Counted from the stretch's first letter, positions 1-8,382 are shown. The stretch is DNA of 50,365 nt from Candidatus Omnitrophota bacterium (GCA_028693815.1 JAQUUP010000013.1:1-50365), one strand, 5' to 3'. A program made the numbers and translations. The notes: generated by a model from the sequence alone, not told the origin.

Positions 1-894
1 GGGGGTTTTGATATTGAAGGAAGAGGTGCATTCTTTATCAAAAGAATTGAAGGGTGTTATTTTAATGTGGTCGGTCTTCCAATGGCACGTCTAACACAGA
101 TGCTAAAAAAGTTTGGAGTAAAAATCTTAACACTTTTAATGTGTTTATATTTAGCAGGATGCGTATCCACCGAGTACAATTTGGCAACACAAAAACAAGA
201 GACGCTCCTTTTTAGCACAGAAAAAGAGGTTGCTATTGGAGATGCTATTGCGCGAAGCATCAATAAAGAATTCGAAATCAATACAGATGTTGATATCAAT
301 GAGCGGGTGTCGAGAATTGAAAAACGGATTAAAGAAGTTTGTGATCGTTCAGAGATTTTTTATACTGTTCAAGTGATTAACAAAGACGAAGTGAATGCTT
401 TTGCGCTTCCAGGCGGATTTATTTATGTGTATAAGGGCTTGATTGATGTTGTGGATAATGATGATCAACTTGCCGGTGTTATTGCTCATGAATTTGGTCA
501 TATTACAGCTAAACATGCCATGAAGAGGTTGCAAGCCCAATATGGATATAATTTGTTACAAATTATGGCGATTACGTCAGGGAACTCAAAAATGGCGCCA
601 GGAATAAATTTAGCATTTGGATCAATTCTTACGGGGTATTCAAGAGAGGATGAATTCTTGGCAGATCGCTTATCTGTTAAATATATGAAAAAGGCTGGTT
701 ATGATCCTGAAGAAATGAAGAAATTCTTAGAAAAATTACATGAAATTAATGCGAAAAAGCCAATTCGTAGATTTAGTTATTGGAGAACGCATCCGTATAC
801 AACACAACGCATTTCAACGGTTAATCAAGAAATTACAGGTGAGACGACGTTTCAAGATTACGTTCGCTTAACAGAAGAGGAAGGAACATTATGA
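1..894 (+). CDS. Maf-like C-terminus running in frame into an M48-family metalloprotease lipoprotein (5' partial)
   Basis: The frame is open from the left edge. Codons 1-39 read like the end of a Maf nucleotide pyrophosphatase (RIEGCYFNVVGLPMARL, then a final helix ending KKFGV). With no stop, this passes into a hydrophobic stretch ending in the lipobox LAGC (Cys codon at 160-162) and then an M48 peptidase domain with HEFGH (codons at 487-501) and the distal EFLADR motif that supplies the third zinc ligand. M48 lipoproteins of this BepA/LoiP-like type act in envelope quality control. A separate lipoprotein could start at ATG 100, ATG 82 or GTG 67, but none has a visible Shine-Dalgarno sequence. 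The sequence therefore allows either a real fusion or in-frame overlapping genes with internal initiation. The M48 assignment is firm; the architecture is open. Confidence 0.85.
   Translation, partial: GGFDIEGRGAFFIKRIEGCYFNVVGLPMARLTQMLKKFGVKILTLLMCLYLAGCVSTEYNLATQKQETLLFSTEKEVAIGDAIARSINKEFEINTDVDINERVSRIEKRIKEVCDRSEIFYTVQVINKDEVNAFALPGGFIYVYKGLIDVVDNDDQLAGVIAHEFGHITAKHAMKRLQAQYGYNLLQIMAITSGNSKMAPGINLAFGSILTGYSREDEFLADRLSVKYMKKAGYDPEEMKKFLEKLHEINAKKPIRRFSYWRTHPYTTQRISTVNQEITGETTFQDYVRLTEEEGTL
100..162 (+). other. candidate internal start and lipoprotein signal peptide inside the Maf-M48 frame
   Basis: ATG 100 would give a 21-residue lipoprotein signal: MLKK, a hydrophobic core, then LAGC with the acylated Cys at codon 160-162. 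The n-region is the same DNA as the last Maf helix. No ribosome binding site is visible in front of it, so translation would have to rely on coupling or read-through from the Maf reading phase. Confidence 0.5.
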
Positions 895-1331
895 TGAAGC
901 ATATGTTTATTGTTGGATTGTTTTTAATATCAAGCTTGACTGCTGGCTGCAAGCAACAGATATCGAAAGTATGTTTTGACTCGACATGCGTGGTGGTGGA
1001 AGTTGCTCAGACTCCAGAACAGCTATCTCAGGGGTTGCAGTATCGTGAGCATTTAGATAAAGATAAGGGAATGATTTTTATTTTTCCTGAACCGTCTAAA
1101 GCAAATTTTTGGATGAAGAATACATTGATTCCTTTGGATATGATTTGGTTTAATAGTGCTGGCGAAGTTGTTTATATCAAAAAGAATGCGCCGCCATGTT
1201 TATCTGGGTTGTGCCCGACTTATGGGTCTGATGAATTGACAAAATATGTTTTGGAAGTTAATGCTGGATTTACTGATGCCTATAATATTGGCGTAGGCGA
1301 TGGCGCTCAAATAAAAATAGAGACAAAATAA
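891..1331 (+). CDS. DUF192 family lipoprotein
   Basis: 146 residues. The N-terminus has a hydrophobic signal ending LTAGC, a lipobox. The rest matches the DUF192 (COG1430) fold: VEVAQTPEQLSQGLQYRE, then GMIFIFPEP and FWMKNTLIPLDMIWF, which are the conserved signature segments of the family. The ATG overlaps the stop of the M48 gene (ATGA), so the two are probably translationally coupled and both products reach the envelope. The molecular function of DUF192 is not established. Two consecutive ATG codons (891, 894) leave a one-residue start ambiguity. Confidence 0.88.
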   Translation: MMKHMFIVGLFLISSLTAGCKQQISKVCFDSTCVVVEVAQTPEQLSQGLQYREHLDKDKGMIFIFPEPSKANFWMKNTLIPLDMIWFNSAGEVVYIKKNAPPCLSGLCPTYGSDELTKYVLEVNAGFTDAYNIGVGDGAQIKIETK

Positions 1332-1364
1332 AACTTAAGCAAAAATACGTTTTTTAGTCTTTTG

Positions 1365-1373
1365 TGTTATAAT
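1365..1373 (+). promoter_or_regulatory. extended -10 promoter for the sensor kinase, likely leaderless transcript
   Basis: TGTTATAAT is an extended -10 element ending 7 bases before ATG 1381. There is no good -35. A start site at the usual distance would fall on or next to the start codon, and no Shine-Dalgarno is present. Confidence 0.55.
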
Positions 1374-1380
1374 TTAAAAA

Positions 1381-2904
1381 ATGACAAATCTTATAAATAT
1401 TATCCAATCACCGTATTATTATTTTAATATTTCTTCGTTGATTCCATTTGTTTTCTTCAGCATTGCATTCTTCTTTTCTCTTTTTATTTTGGGGTTGGGC
1501 GCACGCCTTAGTTTTCATCGTTCTATTTTTTATTTTTATGTGAGCTCTGCCCTTTGGTTTTTGGGTTTTGCTCTTGGTTTAAGTGCTTGGGTCGATACAG
1601 TAACTTTTTTCTGGGGACGCGTTATCTTTTTGAGCATGATTTTGGTTCCAACGACGTTGTTGCATCTTTCTATTGTGGTGACCAATCACTACAGGAGAAA
1701 GAGATATTTTCTTTGGATGGCATATTTTGGTGTTATTTTGCTTTTGATTAAGTCTTTGAGGGATCCATTCTTTAATGGTATTGTTGAATATTCCTGGGGT
1801 TTTTCTCCAAAAGCCCAAGAGCCGCAGTGGTTGTTTCTTGTTTTTAGCTTTTCTTGTTTTACTTATGCGCTTTTTAATATTTTGCATCATTATCTTGAGT
1901 TTCTCAAGCTTCCTCGGAGACGACAATCGGATCTTCCGTATCAACGAAAATTAGAACTTGTGATGGTAGCCTTTGTTTTGACAACGCTAAGCAATATTAC
2001 CATACTCAATAATTATGGTATTAGCATTTATCCTTTAGGCCCGATATGCTTGTTTCTTGCGATTGTTGTTATGTCGTATGCTCTTGTAAAATATCATAAT
2101 GCTGCGTTTTTGCTTGAGCTTCGGGCTTTGGGTACAAAAGTGCGCTTGAAAGGGGCAGAGGCCGAGGCCGCTAAAGAAGAAGCTGAAAATATAAAGCTTA
2201 AATTGGCGGATGTTGGTAAGGCTGCTATTTTTTCTTCTCTTTCTGCAGGTATTTTGCATCAGATTTGTCAGCCGATTACAGCTATGCATGGACTTGTAAA
2301 GTTTATGCGGAGCAACACGGATGAAAAAGATCCACGCTATAAGACCATTGATCTTATTCTTGAACAATCGACATATATCAAGGAGATGCTTAATGATTTG
2401 ATGGATTTGATGCGTCATAAGGAAGTGAAGAAAGAAAATGTTAATGTTAATGATTGCATGGATCGCGCTTTGCGGCTTGTAAGAGACGAGCTTCGTATTA
2501 AACGTGTGAATTGGGATTTTGAGCGTGAAGAGAACCTTCCTAAAGTGCATGCTGATGCAGTGCATCTCCAGGAAACATTTATGAACATTATTATTAACGC
2601 GCTAGAAGCCATGGGAGATTTGCCTAGAGGAGAAAAGCGATATATCAAGATGATTTCTGGATTTGACTCTTCAGCCAATGAGGTTTTTGTTATTTTTGAG
2701 AATACAGGGTCGACCTTAACGGATGACCAGATGAAATATGTTTTTGAGCCATTTGTATCTAATCGAGAAAAAGGAACAGGGATCGGTCTTGCGCTATGTC
2801 GAGATTTAATTGCAGATCACGGCGGTATTATTAGTGTTGAGAATATGGAAGGAAAACAAAAAGGTGTGCGTTTTTATTTGCGTTTTCCTGTTTCTAGTTC
2901 GTAA
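1381..2904 (+). CDS. membrane sensor histidine kinase
   Basis: 507 residues. About seven hydrophobic helices fill residues 18-240, resembling the 7TM-type N-terminal sensor of some histidine kinases. A charged helical linker (245-275) follows. The phospho-acceptor box lies around His293 (SAGILHQICQPI), although the residues after His are ICQP rather than the usual EIxNP. The ATPase domain has an N box (MNIIINALEAM) and a G box (GTGIGLALCRDLIADHGG). No receiver domain is attached and no response regulator gene is adjacent, so it looks like an orphan kinase. The signal sensed is unknown. The gene converges on lpdA, with an 11-bp tail overlap. Confidence 0.88.
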   Translation: MTNLINIIQSPYYYFNISSLIPFVFFSIAFFFSLFILGLGARLSFHRSIFYFYVSSALWFLGFALGLSAWVDTVTFFWGRVIFLSMILVPTTLLHLSIVVTNHYRRKRYFLWMAYFGVILLLIKSLRDPFFNGIVEYSWGFSPKAQEPQWLFLVFSFSCFTYALFNILHHYLEFLKLPRRRQSDLPYQRKLELVMVAFVLTTLSNITILNNYGISIYPLGPICLFLAIVVMSYALVKYHNAAFLLELRALGTKVRLKGAEAEAAKEEAENIKLKLADVGKAAIFSSLSAGILHQICQPITAMHGLVKFMRSNTDEKDPRYKTIDLILEQSTYIKEMLNDLMDLMRHKEVKKENVNVNDCMDRALRLVRDELRIKRVNWDFEREENLPKVHADAVHLQETFMNIIINALEAMGDLPRGEKRYIKMISGFDSSANEVFVIFENTGSTLTDDQMKYVFEPFVSNREKGTGIGLALCRDLIADHGGIISVENMEGKQKGVRFYLRFPVSSS

Positions 2905-4297
2905 CAAAATGAGCGCTGGTGCCTAGAAAGCTTTGGGCGCATTCTTTTAATGTTTCTGATAGTGATGGATGAGGAAAGACAGTCTCGGCAAATTGCCTTG
3001 TTGTTAATTGATTTTGAATGGCTAGATTGATTGAGCCAATAAGTTCTCCTGCCTCAGGGCCAACCACAACAGCTCCTATGATATTTCCAAGCTTAGAATC
3101 AAAGATTAATTTTATAAATCCATCTCTCTGATTAATGCCAAGTGCGCGGCCGTTGGTCAGCATTGGAATCTTAGATATTTTTATTTCCATATTTTTTTCT
3201 TTAGCTTCGACTTCAGTTACGCCACACCATGCAATTTCTGGATCTGTAAAAATAACACAGGGGATTGTTCTTGGTGCTTGCTCATAAGATGGATTTGAAA
3301 TGAGTTCAATGATGCGATGCGCTTCATCGGAAGCTTTGTGCGCTAAAAGAAGTCCGCCTGAAACATCTCCGATGGCGTAAATATTTTTAGTTGGAGTTTG
3401 ATTTTTTTTATCAATTTCAATGAAACCGTTTTCATTTAGGGAGATGTTTGCATTTGAAAGATTTAAATTTTTTGTATTTGGGATGCGTCCTGCGGCAATG
3501 AGAACTTGATCAAATGTATCCTCAAAAATGTTTTCTTGCGGTCCATTAAAAACAACCAAGATACCTTGGTCTGTTTTTTGATAGCTTTCAACAGCGGTTG
3601 AAGCATGAATATTGGATAACGTTTTTGAAAGCTTTTTAGATAGCACAGCGATAGCGTCTTGATCTCCGCCAGGTAAAAGGGTTGGTGCAATTTCGCAAAC
3701 AGTTACTTCTGAGCCGAAGCTTGAATAGATTGTTGCCATTTCCAGCCCAACATATCCACCGCCGATAATTAGAAGTTTTTTAGGAATAGTTTTTAATTCT
3801 AGTGCTTGTTTGGAGAAAATAACACGATCATCTTTTTGAGCATCAGCAAATGGATTAGCTGGTAAAGAACCTGTTGCAATAATACATTTTTCAAAGCTAA
3901 GCGTGATTGTTTTGTCCGGTGTTTTTATTTCAAGTGATGTTTCGTTTAAAAATGAAGCAATACCTTCAATCAGAGTGATGCCGCGTTTTTTAAGCAGTAG
4001 ATTGAGCCCACCGTTTAGCTGTGTAATAACTTTGTTTTTAAAAGATGCGATTTTTTCAAGATCTAAAGAAGGCGCGTTAAAGGTAACGCCTAGATTCGAG
4101 GCTTCTTTGCCCGTTGAAATAATTTTAGCAACATGCAAAAGAGCTTTAGATGGGATGCATCCATGATGAAGGCAGGTGCCACCTAGTTTTCCGCTTGAGT
4201 CAATTAGGGTGACTTTTAGGCCTTTATCGGCAGCTAAAAAAGCTGCGGTGTATCCAGCTGGGCCTGCGCCAATAATAAAGAGTTGTGCTTGTTGCAT
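2894..4297 (-). CDS. lpdA: dihydrolipoyl dehydrogenase (E3)
   Basis: 467 residues from ATG 4297. The FAD-binding GAGPAG motif is at the N-terminus. The redox disulfide GGTCLHHGCIPSK uses Cys42 and Cys47. A second NAD-binding GGGYVGLEMA motif follows, then the AIGDVSGG FAD segment and the C-terminal catalytic HPSLSE. It regenerates lipoamide for 2-oxoacid dehydrogenase or glycine cleavage complexes, but no other subunits lie in this window. The frame could extend to a TTG at 4375. That TTG is the first triplet of a consensus -35 box, so it is upstream of the transcript and was rejected as the start. Confidence 0.93.
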   Translation of the reverse strand: MQQAQLFIIGAGPAGYTAAFLAADKGLKVTLIDSSGKLGGTCLHHGCIPSKALLHVAKIISTGKEASNLGVTFNAPSLDLEKIASFKNKVITQLNGGLNLLLKKRGITLIEGIASFLNETSLEIKTPDKTITLSFEKCIIATGSLPANPFADAQKDDRVIFSKQALELKTIPKKLLIIGGGYVGLEMATIYSSFGSEVTVCEIAPTLLPGGDQDAIAVLSKKLSKTLSNIHASTAVESYQKTDQGILVVFNGPQENIFEDTFDQVLIAAGRIPNTKNLNLSNANISLNENGFIEIDKKNQTPTKNIYAIGDVSGGLLLAHKASDEAHRIIELISNPSYEQAPRTIPCVIFTDPEIAWCGVTEVEAKEKNMEIKISKIPMLTNGRALGINQRDGFIKLIFDSKLGNIIGAVVVGPEAGELIGSINLAIQNQLTTRQFAETVFPHPSLSETLKECAQSFLGTSAHFVTN

Positions 4298-4346
4298 TCT
4301 GGAATTCTTTTGTTTATGTTGAATTTGTTGTTGCGTCTTTTTTAAA

Positions 4347-4375
4347 AGTATATCGATAAAACTTTGATGTGTCAA
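4347..4375 (-). promoter_or_regulatory. sigma70-type promoter of lpdA
   Basis: On the minus strand, TTGACA (4375-4370), a 17-bp spacer and TATACT (4352-4347). The predicted start near 4340 leaves a leader of about 43 bases before ATG 4297. This placement decides the start codon of lpdA. Confidence 0.75.
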
Positions 4376-4407
4376 TTGTTTGCATTATCGGTTTTTTAGT
4401 CAAGGAA

Positions 4408-4435
4408 TTGCGTGAGAATATCATTGTGGTATAAT
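4408..4435 (+). promoter_or_regulatory. promoter of the AEC transporter gene
   Basis: TTGCGT, a 16-bp spacer and an extended -10 (TGGTATAAT, box at 4430-4435). It lies divergent from the lpdA promoter and about 100 bases before ATG 4538. Confidence 0.5.
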
Positions 4436-4537
4436 GTCGTTGTTATACTGCTTCTTAATTAAATTTTCTAATTTAGGAAATAGATGAATTTTATTAAGTT
4501 AGCGTGTTTTATTAAAATTTTGACGGGAAAAAGATAA

Positions 4538-5497
4538 ATGTTAAATATATCGTTTCAAAGCATTGGGTTAGCGACGCTACAGATTTTCATTACAGGATCG
4601 GTTGGTTACATTCTTGGGAAAAAAGGTGTTATTAAAGAGGAAAATTTAAAAACATTAAGCAAGCTTTTGGTTTATATATTTTTGCCTTGTTTGATTTTTT
4701 CAGAGTTTGTAGATAGTTTTTCATTTTCTGAGTATGAAAATTGGTGGTTTTTTCCTCTTTTAAGCTTTGCGATTACTCTTGGTGGGTTTTTGCTTGGTAA
4801 GATTGTTTCGAGCTTTTCTAAGAATACGCGCGTGAAGAATGAAATTTTGGCTCTGACATCATTTCAGAACGCAGGCTATATTCCTTTGATTGTTGCTACG
4901 CAAGTGTTGAGTCCTAGTGAAGCAGGGCAAATGTATGTGTATATTTTTCTTTTTTTAGCTGGATTTAATTTGGCGATTTGGTCACTCGGCGTCTGTCTTG
5001 TGACAGGAAAAGATGCAAAAACTTTAAAATTAAAAGATGTGTTTAATCCACCGATGCTGGCAACAGTTTTTTCATTGATTGCTATTTTCTTTAATATACA
5101 AGGGTTTGTGCCTGGCGTTATGATGTCATCGGTTGAAATGTTTGGAGCCTGCGCGCTTCCGATTGCGATTTTAGTTGTTGGTGCAAATCTTGCAGGTATG
5201 AGTCTTAAAATTAAAGAATATAAAAAAGAGATTGTTTTCGCTGTTTTAACAAAAGTTATTTTTCTTCCTTTGCTAGCACTCTTGGTTGTTTTTCTTTTAA
5301 AGATAAAAGGCCTGGTTGGGTTTTTGATTATTTTAGAATCGGTTGTTCCTAGTGCGACGACACTCGTCGTTATTTCGAAGTATTTTCATACTGAGGAGAA
5401 AATTATCAGCAAGGCTATTTTGTACGGGCATCTTTTGGGGCTTTTGGCAACGCCAATTTTCTTAACAGTATACATTGAAATTTCTAAAGGATTTTAA
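4538..5497 (+). CDS. AEC (auxin efflux carrier-type) family transporter
   Basis: 319 residues with about ten hydrophobic helices. The N-terminal part (GYILGKKGVI, then LSKLLVYIFLPCLIF) and the paired half-repeats are typical of the AEC/YfdV family of permeases. Family members export or exchange small organic anions; the substrate cannot be read from sequence. The gene ends 2 bases before smpB and may be co-transcribed with it. The Shine-Dalgarno is weak (a GGGAAAAAG stretch just before the ATG). Confidence 0.85.
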   Translation: MLNISFQSIGLATLQIFITGSVGYILGKKGVIKEENLKTLSKLLVYIFLPCLIFSEFVDSFSFSEYENWWFFPLLSFAITLGGFLLGKIVSSFSKNTRVKNEILALTSFQNAGYIPLIVATQVLSPSEAGQMYVYIFLFLAGFNLAIWSLGVCLVTGKDAKTLKLKDVFNPPMLATVFSLIAIFFNIQGFVPGVMMSSVEMFGACALPIAILVVGANLAGMSLKIKEYKKEIVFAVLTKVIFLPLLALLVVFLLKIKGLVGFLIILESVVPSATTLVVISKYFHTEEKIISKAILYGHLLGLLATPIFLTVYIEISKGF

Positions 5498-5499
5498 AC

Positions 5500-5964
5500 A
5501 TGAAAGCCAGAAAAGTAGCGACAAATAAAAAAGCGTTTCGTGATTATTTTATTGTTGATCAATGGGAGTGCGGGATTGCGTTATCTGGCAGCGAAGTTAA
5601 ATCAATTCGAGATGATGGGATAAATTTTAAAGATAGCTTTGCCCGCATTGAGGGCAATGAAATTTTTCTTTATAATCTTCATATTAATCCATATGTTCAG
5701 GCTAGCTATCTTAATTTGGAAGCAGATAGAAAGCGCAAGCTCCTTTTGCATAAGAATGAAATCAAAAAGATTTTAGGTCGCATGACCCAGAGAGGTCTTG
5801 CGCTCATACCGACAAAAATCTATTTTAATGCGCGCAATTTTGTCAAAGTTGAAATCGGGCTTGTGAAGGGTAAAAAACTTTTTGATAAGCGTGAAACAAT
5901 AAAGAAACGTGATCTTGACAAGCAAGTTGATCGCGCAGTGCGTAGCTATAAGCCTCGTTCGTAA
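5500..5964 (+). CDS. smpB: SsrA-binding protein SmpB
   Basis: 154 residues, the family's usual length. It begins VATNKKAFRDYFI and continues with WECGIALSGSEVKSIR, a central GLALIPTKIYF block and a basic C-terminal tail rich in Lys and Arg, all hallmarks of SmpB. It binds tmRNA and delivers it to stalled ribosomes. Its partner RNA gene ssrA lies only about 160 bases downstream, the common smpB-ssrA arrangement. Confidence 0.97.
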   Translation: MKARKVATNKKAFRDYFIVDQWECGIALSGSEVKSIRDDGINFKDSFARIEGNEIFLYNLHINPYVQASYLNLEADRKRKLLLHKNEIKKILGRMTQRGLALIPTKIYFNARNFVKVEIGLVKGKKLFDKRETIKKRDLDKQVDRAVRSYKPRS

Positions 5965-6001
5965 CCATTTCTTGAAAAACATCAGAAATAAGCTATAATT
6001 A

Positions 6002-6058
6002 AAACACTGTAATCACTAATGTTGACTTTTTTGTATAACATTAGTGATTACAGTGTTT
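6002..6058. repeat. perfect 22-bp inverted repeat with 13-base loop between smpB and ssrA
   Basis: Arms 6002-6023 and 6037-6058 are exact reverse complements, separated by 13 bases. The transcript would form a long stem-loop after smpB. No clear T-run follows, so a simple intrinsic terminator is not certain. No flanking target duplication suggesting an insertion was seen. Confidence 0.9.
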
Positions 6059-6121
6059 AATGCTGTATTCCGTTTTTGAATAATATATGAAATTCGGCAT
6101 TGATTTATCGTTCTTTAAAAG

Positions 6122-6517
6122 GGGGGTGACAAGGCTTCGACTTGAGCTTCACCCGATATTGGTGGCATGCCGAGGATGTCTAGTTGGCCTCGTTAATCAT
6201 CTAGGCAAATAATAAACGCAGATAATCTAATTGCGAAAGCTAACGAGATTGTTGAACCAATCTTCGCTGGCGAAACAGTCCCTGTTTAAATAAATAGGGC
6301 CCTTTTTCAAGATTTTGTCTATGGGTTTTGAGAAAGGTTATTTAATAGGCTGGCTTTGTTGATCGCCTTTGTTGGCAAAGTGAGATTTAAAGGCTAGCTT
6401 TGATAATGTTTGTTTGTTTAAAGTGATCAAAGTGAAATTTTAAAAAACAAACTATGCATGTAGAGGCCTTTATTAGGTATCCCAAGGACCGGGGTTCGAT
6501 TCCCCGCACCTCCACCA
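6122..6517 (+). ncRNA. ssrA: transfer-messenger RNA (tmRNA, SsrA)
   Basis: The 5' end GGGGGTGACAAGGCTTCGAC and the 3' end GGTTCGATTCCCCGCACCTCCACCA form the tRNA-like domain; a 7-bp acceptor stem pairs 6122-6128 with 6507-6513, and CCA is encoded. The likely resume codon is GCA 6218 in AATAAACGCA. The only open frame gives a 23-residue tag that starts ADNLIAKANE and ends GETVPV before TAA 6287-6289. This differs from the usual Ala-Ala tag end. The gene's 3' end is the left attachment site of the island, which restores it intact. Confidence 0.95.
6496..6517 (+). repeat. attL core: 22-bp direct repeat at the 3' end of ssrA
   Basis: The last 22 bases of ssrA are repeated exactly at 22159-22180. 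The ends of tRNA and tmRNA genes are classic integration sites for tyrosine recombinases, and an integrase gene lies 0.8 kb inside this end. Confidence 0.9.
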
Positions 6518-6547
6518 TTCTATTTATTAGTGTCATAAACATATTGA

Positions 6548-6576
6548 TTGACAGTAGTTTACAAGAGTGGTAATAT
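6548..6576 (+). promoter_or_regulatory. promoter of the ORF6N-integrase operon
   Basis: TTGACA (6548-6553), a 17-bp spacer and TAATAT (6571-6576). The transcript would begin near 6583, immediately before the paired TGGTGCCCA sites, so a protein bound there could block its own operon. Confidence 0.65.
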
Positions 6577-6589
6577 TTTCACATAGGCT

Positions 6590-6609
6590 TGGTGCCCAGA
6601 TGGTGCCCA
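6590..6609 (+). promoter_or_regulatory. paired 9-bp sites near attL (candidate integrase arm sites or operator)
   Basis: TGGTGCCCA occurs at 6590-6598 and 6601-6609 with 11-bp periodicity. The same two-unit layout appears at 22012-22031 near attR and, inverted, at 19078-19097 before xis. This distribution fits arm-type integrase/Xis binding sites. Confidence 0.6.
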
Positions 6610-6653
6610 TGAAAATGTGAGGAAATAGTGAGACAAATTTATTAGTTAATTTT

Positions 6654-6689
6654 AAGGCAATTCTCTTAGCGGAGGGTTGCCTTTTTTGT
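6654..6689 (+). terminator. terminator-like hairpin in the leader of the ORF6N gene
   Basis: AAGGCAA (6654-6660) pairs with TTGCCTT (6677-6683) and is followed by a T-run. It sits between the predicted promoter and the ORF6N gene, so it could attenuate the operon or stop transcripts entering from ssrA. Confidence 0.55.
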
Positions 6690-6736
6690 TTGAAGTCACA
6701 ATGTGATCTCAGAATAACCAATCTGGAGGTTAGAAA

Positions 6737-7270
6737 ATGGTAAAAAAGAAAATAAAAGTTATTTCAACTTCTCAAGAAATTATTCAAAGCATGATTTATA
6801 TTGTCAGAGGGCAGAAAATAATGCTTGATGAAGATTTGGCTCAATTGTATGGAGTAACGACTAGTCGTTTGAATGAACAAGTCAAAAGGAATGTTAAGAG
6901 ATTTCCAGATGATTTTATGTTTCAATTATCAAAGGATGAATTTCAGGTCTTGAAATCGCAATTTGCGACATCAAGTTGGGGTGGTCGAAGGAAACTACCT
7001 TTTGCCTTTACCGAACAAGGTGTTGCTATGCTCTCGAGTGTTTTAAATAGCGATCGGGCGATACGGGTTAATATTACAATTATGAGGACATTTACGCAGT
7101 TGAGACAATTAACTTTTATTCATAAAGAATTAGCTAGTCAATTGAAAAAGATTGAGAATAGGATAGGGAAGCATGATGGAGATATTAGGGCAATAATTGA
7201 TTTGATTAGAAAATTGCATTCAGAGCCTGAAAAACAGAAAAAAGAAATAGGCTTTCATGTAGAAAGTTGA
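6737..7270 (+). CDS. ORF6N-domain DNA-binding protein
   Basis: 177 residues. Residues 12-120 match the ORF6N domain common in phages and mobile elements: IVRGQKIMLDEDLAQLYGV, then LNEQVKRNVKRFPDDFMFQL and the FTEQGVAMLSSVL segment. A helical, charged tail follows (residues 125-177). Such proteins are thought to bind DNA as regulators or antirepressors. A good Shine-Dalgarno (GGAGG) precedes the ATG. The stop overlaps the longest reading of the integrase frame, so the two genes form an operon. Confidence 0.85.
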   Translation: MVKKKIKVISTSQEIIQSMIYIVRGQKIMLDEDLAQLYGVTTSRLNEQVKRNVKRFPDDFMFQLSKDEFQVLKSQFATSSWGGRRKLPFAFTEQGVAMLSSVLNSDRAIRVNITIMRTFTQLRQLTFIHKELASQLKKIENRIGKHDGDIRAIIDLIRKLHSEPEKQKKEIGFHVES

Positions 7271-7281
7271 AACAAAGAACA

Positions 7282-8313
7282 ATGGCAACACTTCGCAAAA
7301 AAGGAAACGCATATTTTATAGACTATCGTGTTGATGGTCGCAGGAGGCGTAAGGCTGTCGGCAAGTCTAAAAAGATGGCAGAGCTTGCATTGAAAGATTT
7401 TGAAGTTAAGCTAGCTCGTAAAGAATTAGGTTTTGATCAAAAAGATTCAACCCTTCACAAGTTACTATTTGATTTTCAAGCATATTGCAAAACTAATGTT
7501 GCTCTTTCTACGCAGAAAAGGTATAGAGCGATACTTAATAATTTTAAAAGATTTTTAAAGACTGATTATTCACATTTAGAAAAGATTTCTCATTTCACCC
7601 CGAAGATTTTTGAAGATTACAAAGGGTTTAGAAAAGGAGATGGTGCAGAGAACCGCACTATTAATGCAGAAATGGTTGTTTTAAGGATGATGCTTCGCTT
7701 AGCCATACAATGGGGTTATTCAAAAGAAAATCCAACAGACGGCGTATCTAAGCTAAAAATAACTAAGAAAGTTTCTCCTGAGTTCTTAACAGATGATCAG
7801 TGTAGGGTTTTGCTCGACAAGGCAGATGATTGGTTTAGGGCAATACTTTTTACATTCTTAAATACAGGAATGCGTAAGAGTGAGCTTGAGAATCTTTGCT
7901 GGGACAATGTTGATTTTAAAAGAAGAAAGATCCGTATTATTGAAAAAGATGGATGGTCTCCGAAAACGAATGAGAGAGAAATTCCTATTAATGATGTTTT
8001 GTGTGATGTGCTTCAAAAACAGAGGAATAAAATTAAGAATAGTAAATATGTTTTTCCTGATGAAAAAGGGAAGAAAATATTTCAGAATCGCCTTCGTAAG
8101 AAATTAATGAGTCTTACTAAAAAATGTGGATTTCCAGAGATTACTAAGATCCATGCTCTTAGGCACACTTTTGCTTCACACTTAGTTATGAAGGGTGTAG
8201 ATTTAGCTACAGTGAAGAAATTAATGGGTCATTCCGATATTGATACAACTATGATTTATAGTCATCTTACGGAGAAACATGTAGATGATGCGGTTGAGAA
8301 GTTAAATTTCTGA
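7282..8313 (+). CDS. int: tyrosine recombinase / integrase
   Basis: 343 residues from ATG 7282. The N-terminus has an arm-type DNA-binding region (TLRKKGNAYFIDYRVDGRRR), then a SAM-like core-binding domain (about 60-155). The catalytic domain shows Arg in NTGMRKSELENL, the HALRHTFASHL box, LMGHSDIDTTMIYSHL and the nucleophile Tyr in MIYSHL. It probably catalyses integration at ssrA. A TTG at 7267 in the same frame overlaps the upstream stop; ATG 7282 fits the domain start better. The last 34 codons are echoed in a diverged copy at 9241-9342. Confidence 0.93.
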   Translation: MATLRKKGNAYFIDYRVDGRRRRKAVGKSKKMAELALKDFEVKLARKELGFDQKDSTLHKLLFDFQAYCKTNVALSTQKRYRAILNNFKRFLKTDYSHLEKISHFTPKIFEDYKGFRKGDGAENRTINAEMVVLRMMLRLAIQWGYSKENPTDGVSKLKITKKVSPEFLTDDQCRVLLDKADDWFRAILFTFLNTGMRKSELENLCWDNVDFKRRKIRIIEKDGWSPKTNEREIPINDVLCDVLQKQRNKIKNSKYVFPDEKGKKIFQNRLRKKLMSLTKKCGFPEITKIHALRHTFASHLVMKGVDLATVKKLMGHSDIDTTMIYSHLTEKHVDDAVEKLNF

Positions 8314-8382
8314 ACCTTGCTTGTTTTTTGGGTGAGGAGTAGAATGAAATAAATTATTTTAGAGAATAAGTGGAGGAACAAT

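Noticed and set aside
4298-4375. N-terminal extension of lpdA to TTG 4375
   Set aside because: The TTG is part of a consensus -35 box with TATACT 17 bp away, so the extension is upstream of the predicted transcript.
6002-6058. Transposon ends or MITE
   Set aside because: Arms are only 13 bases apart and there are no flanking target duplications.
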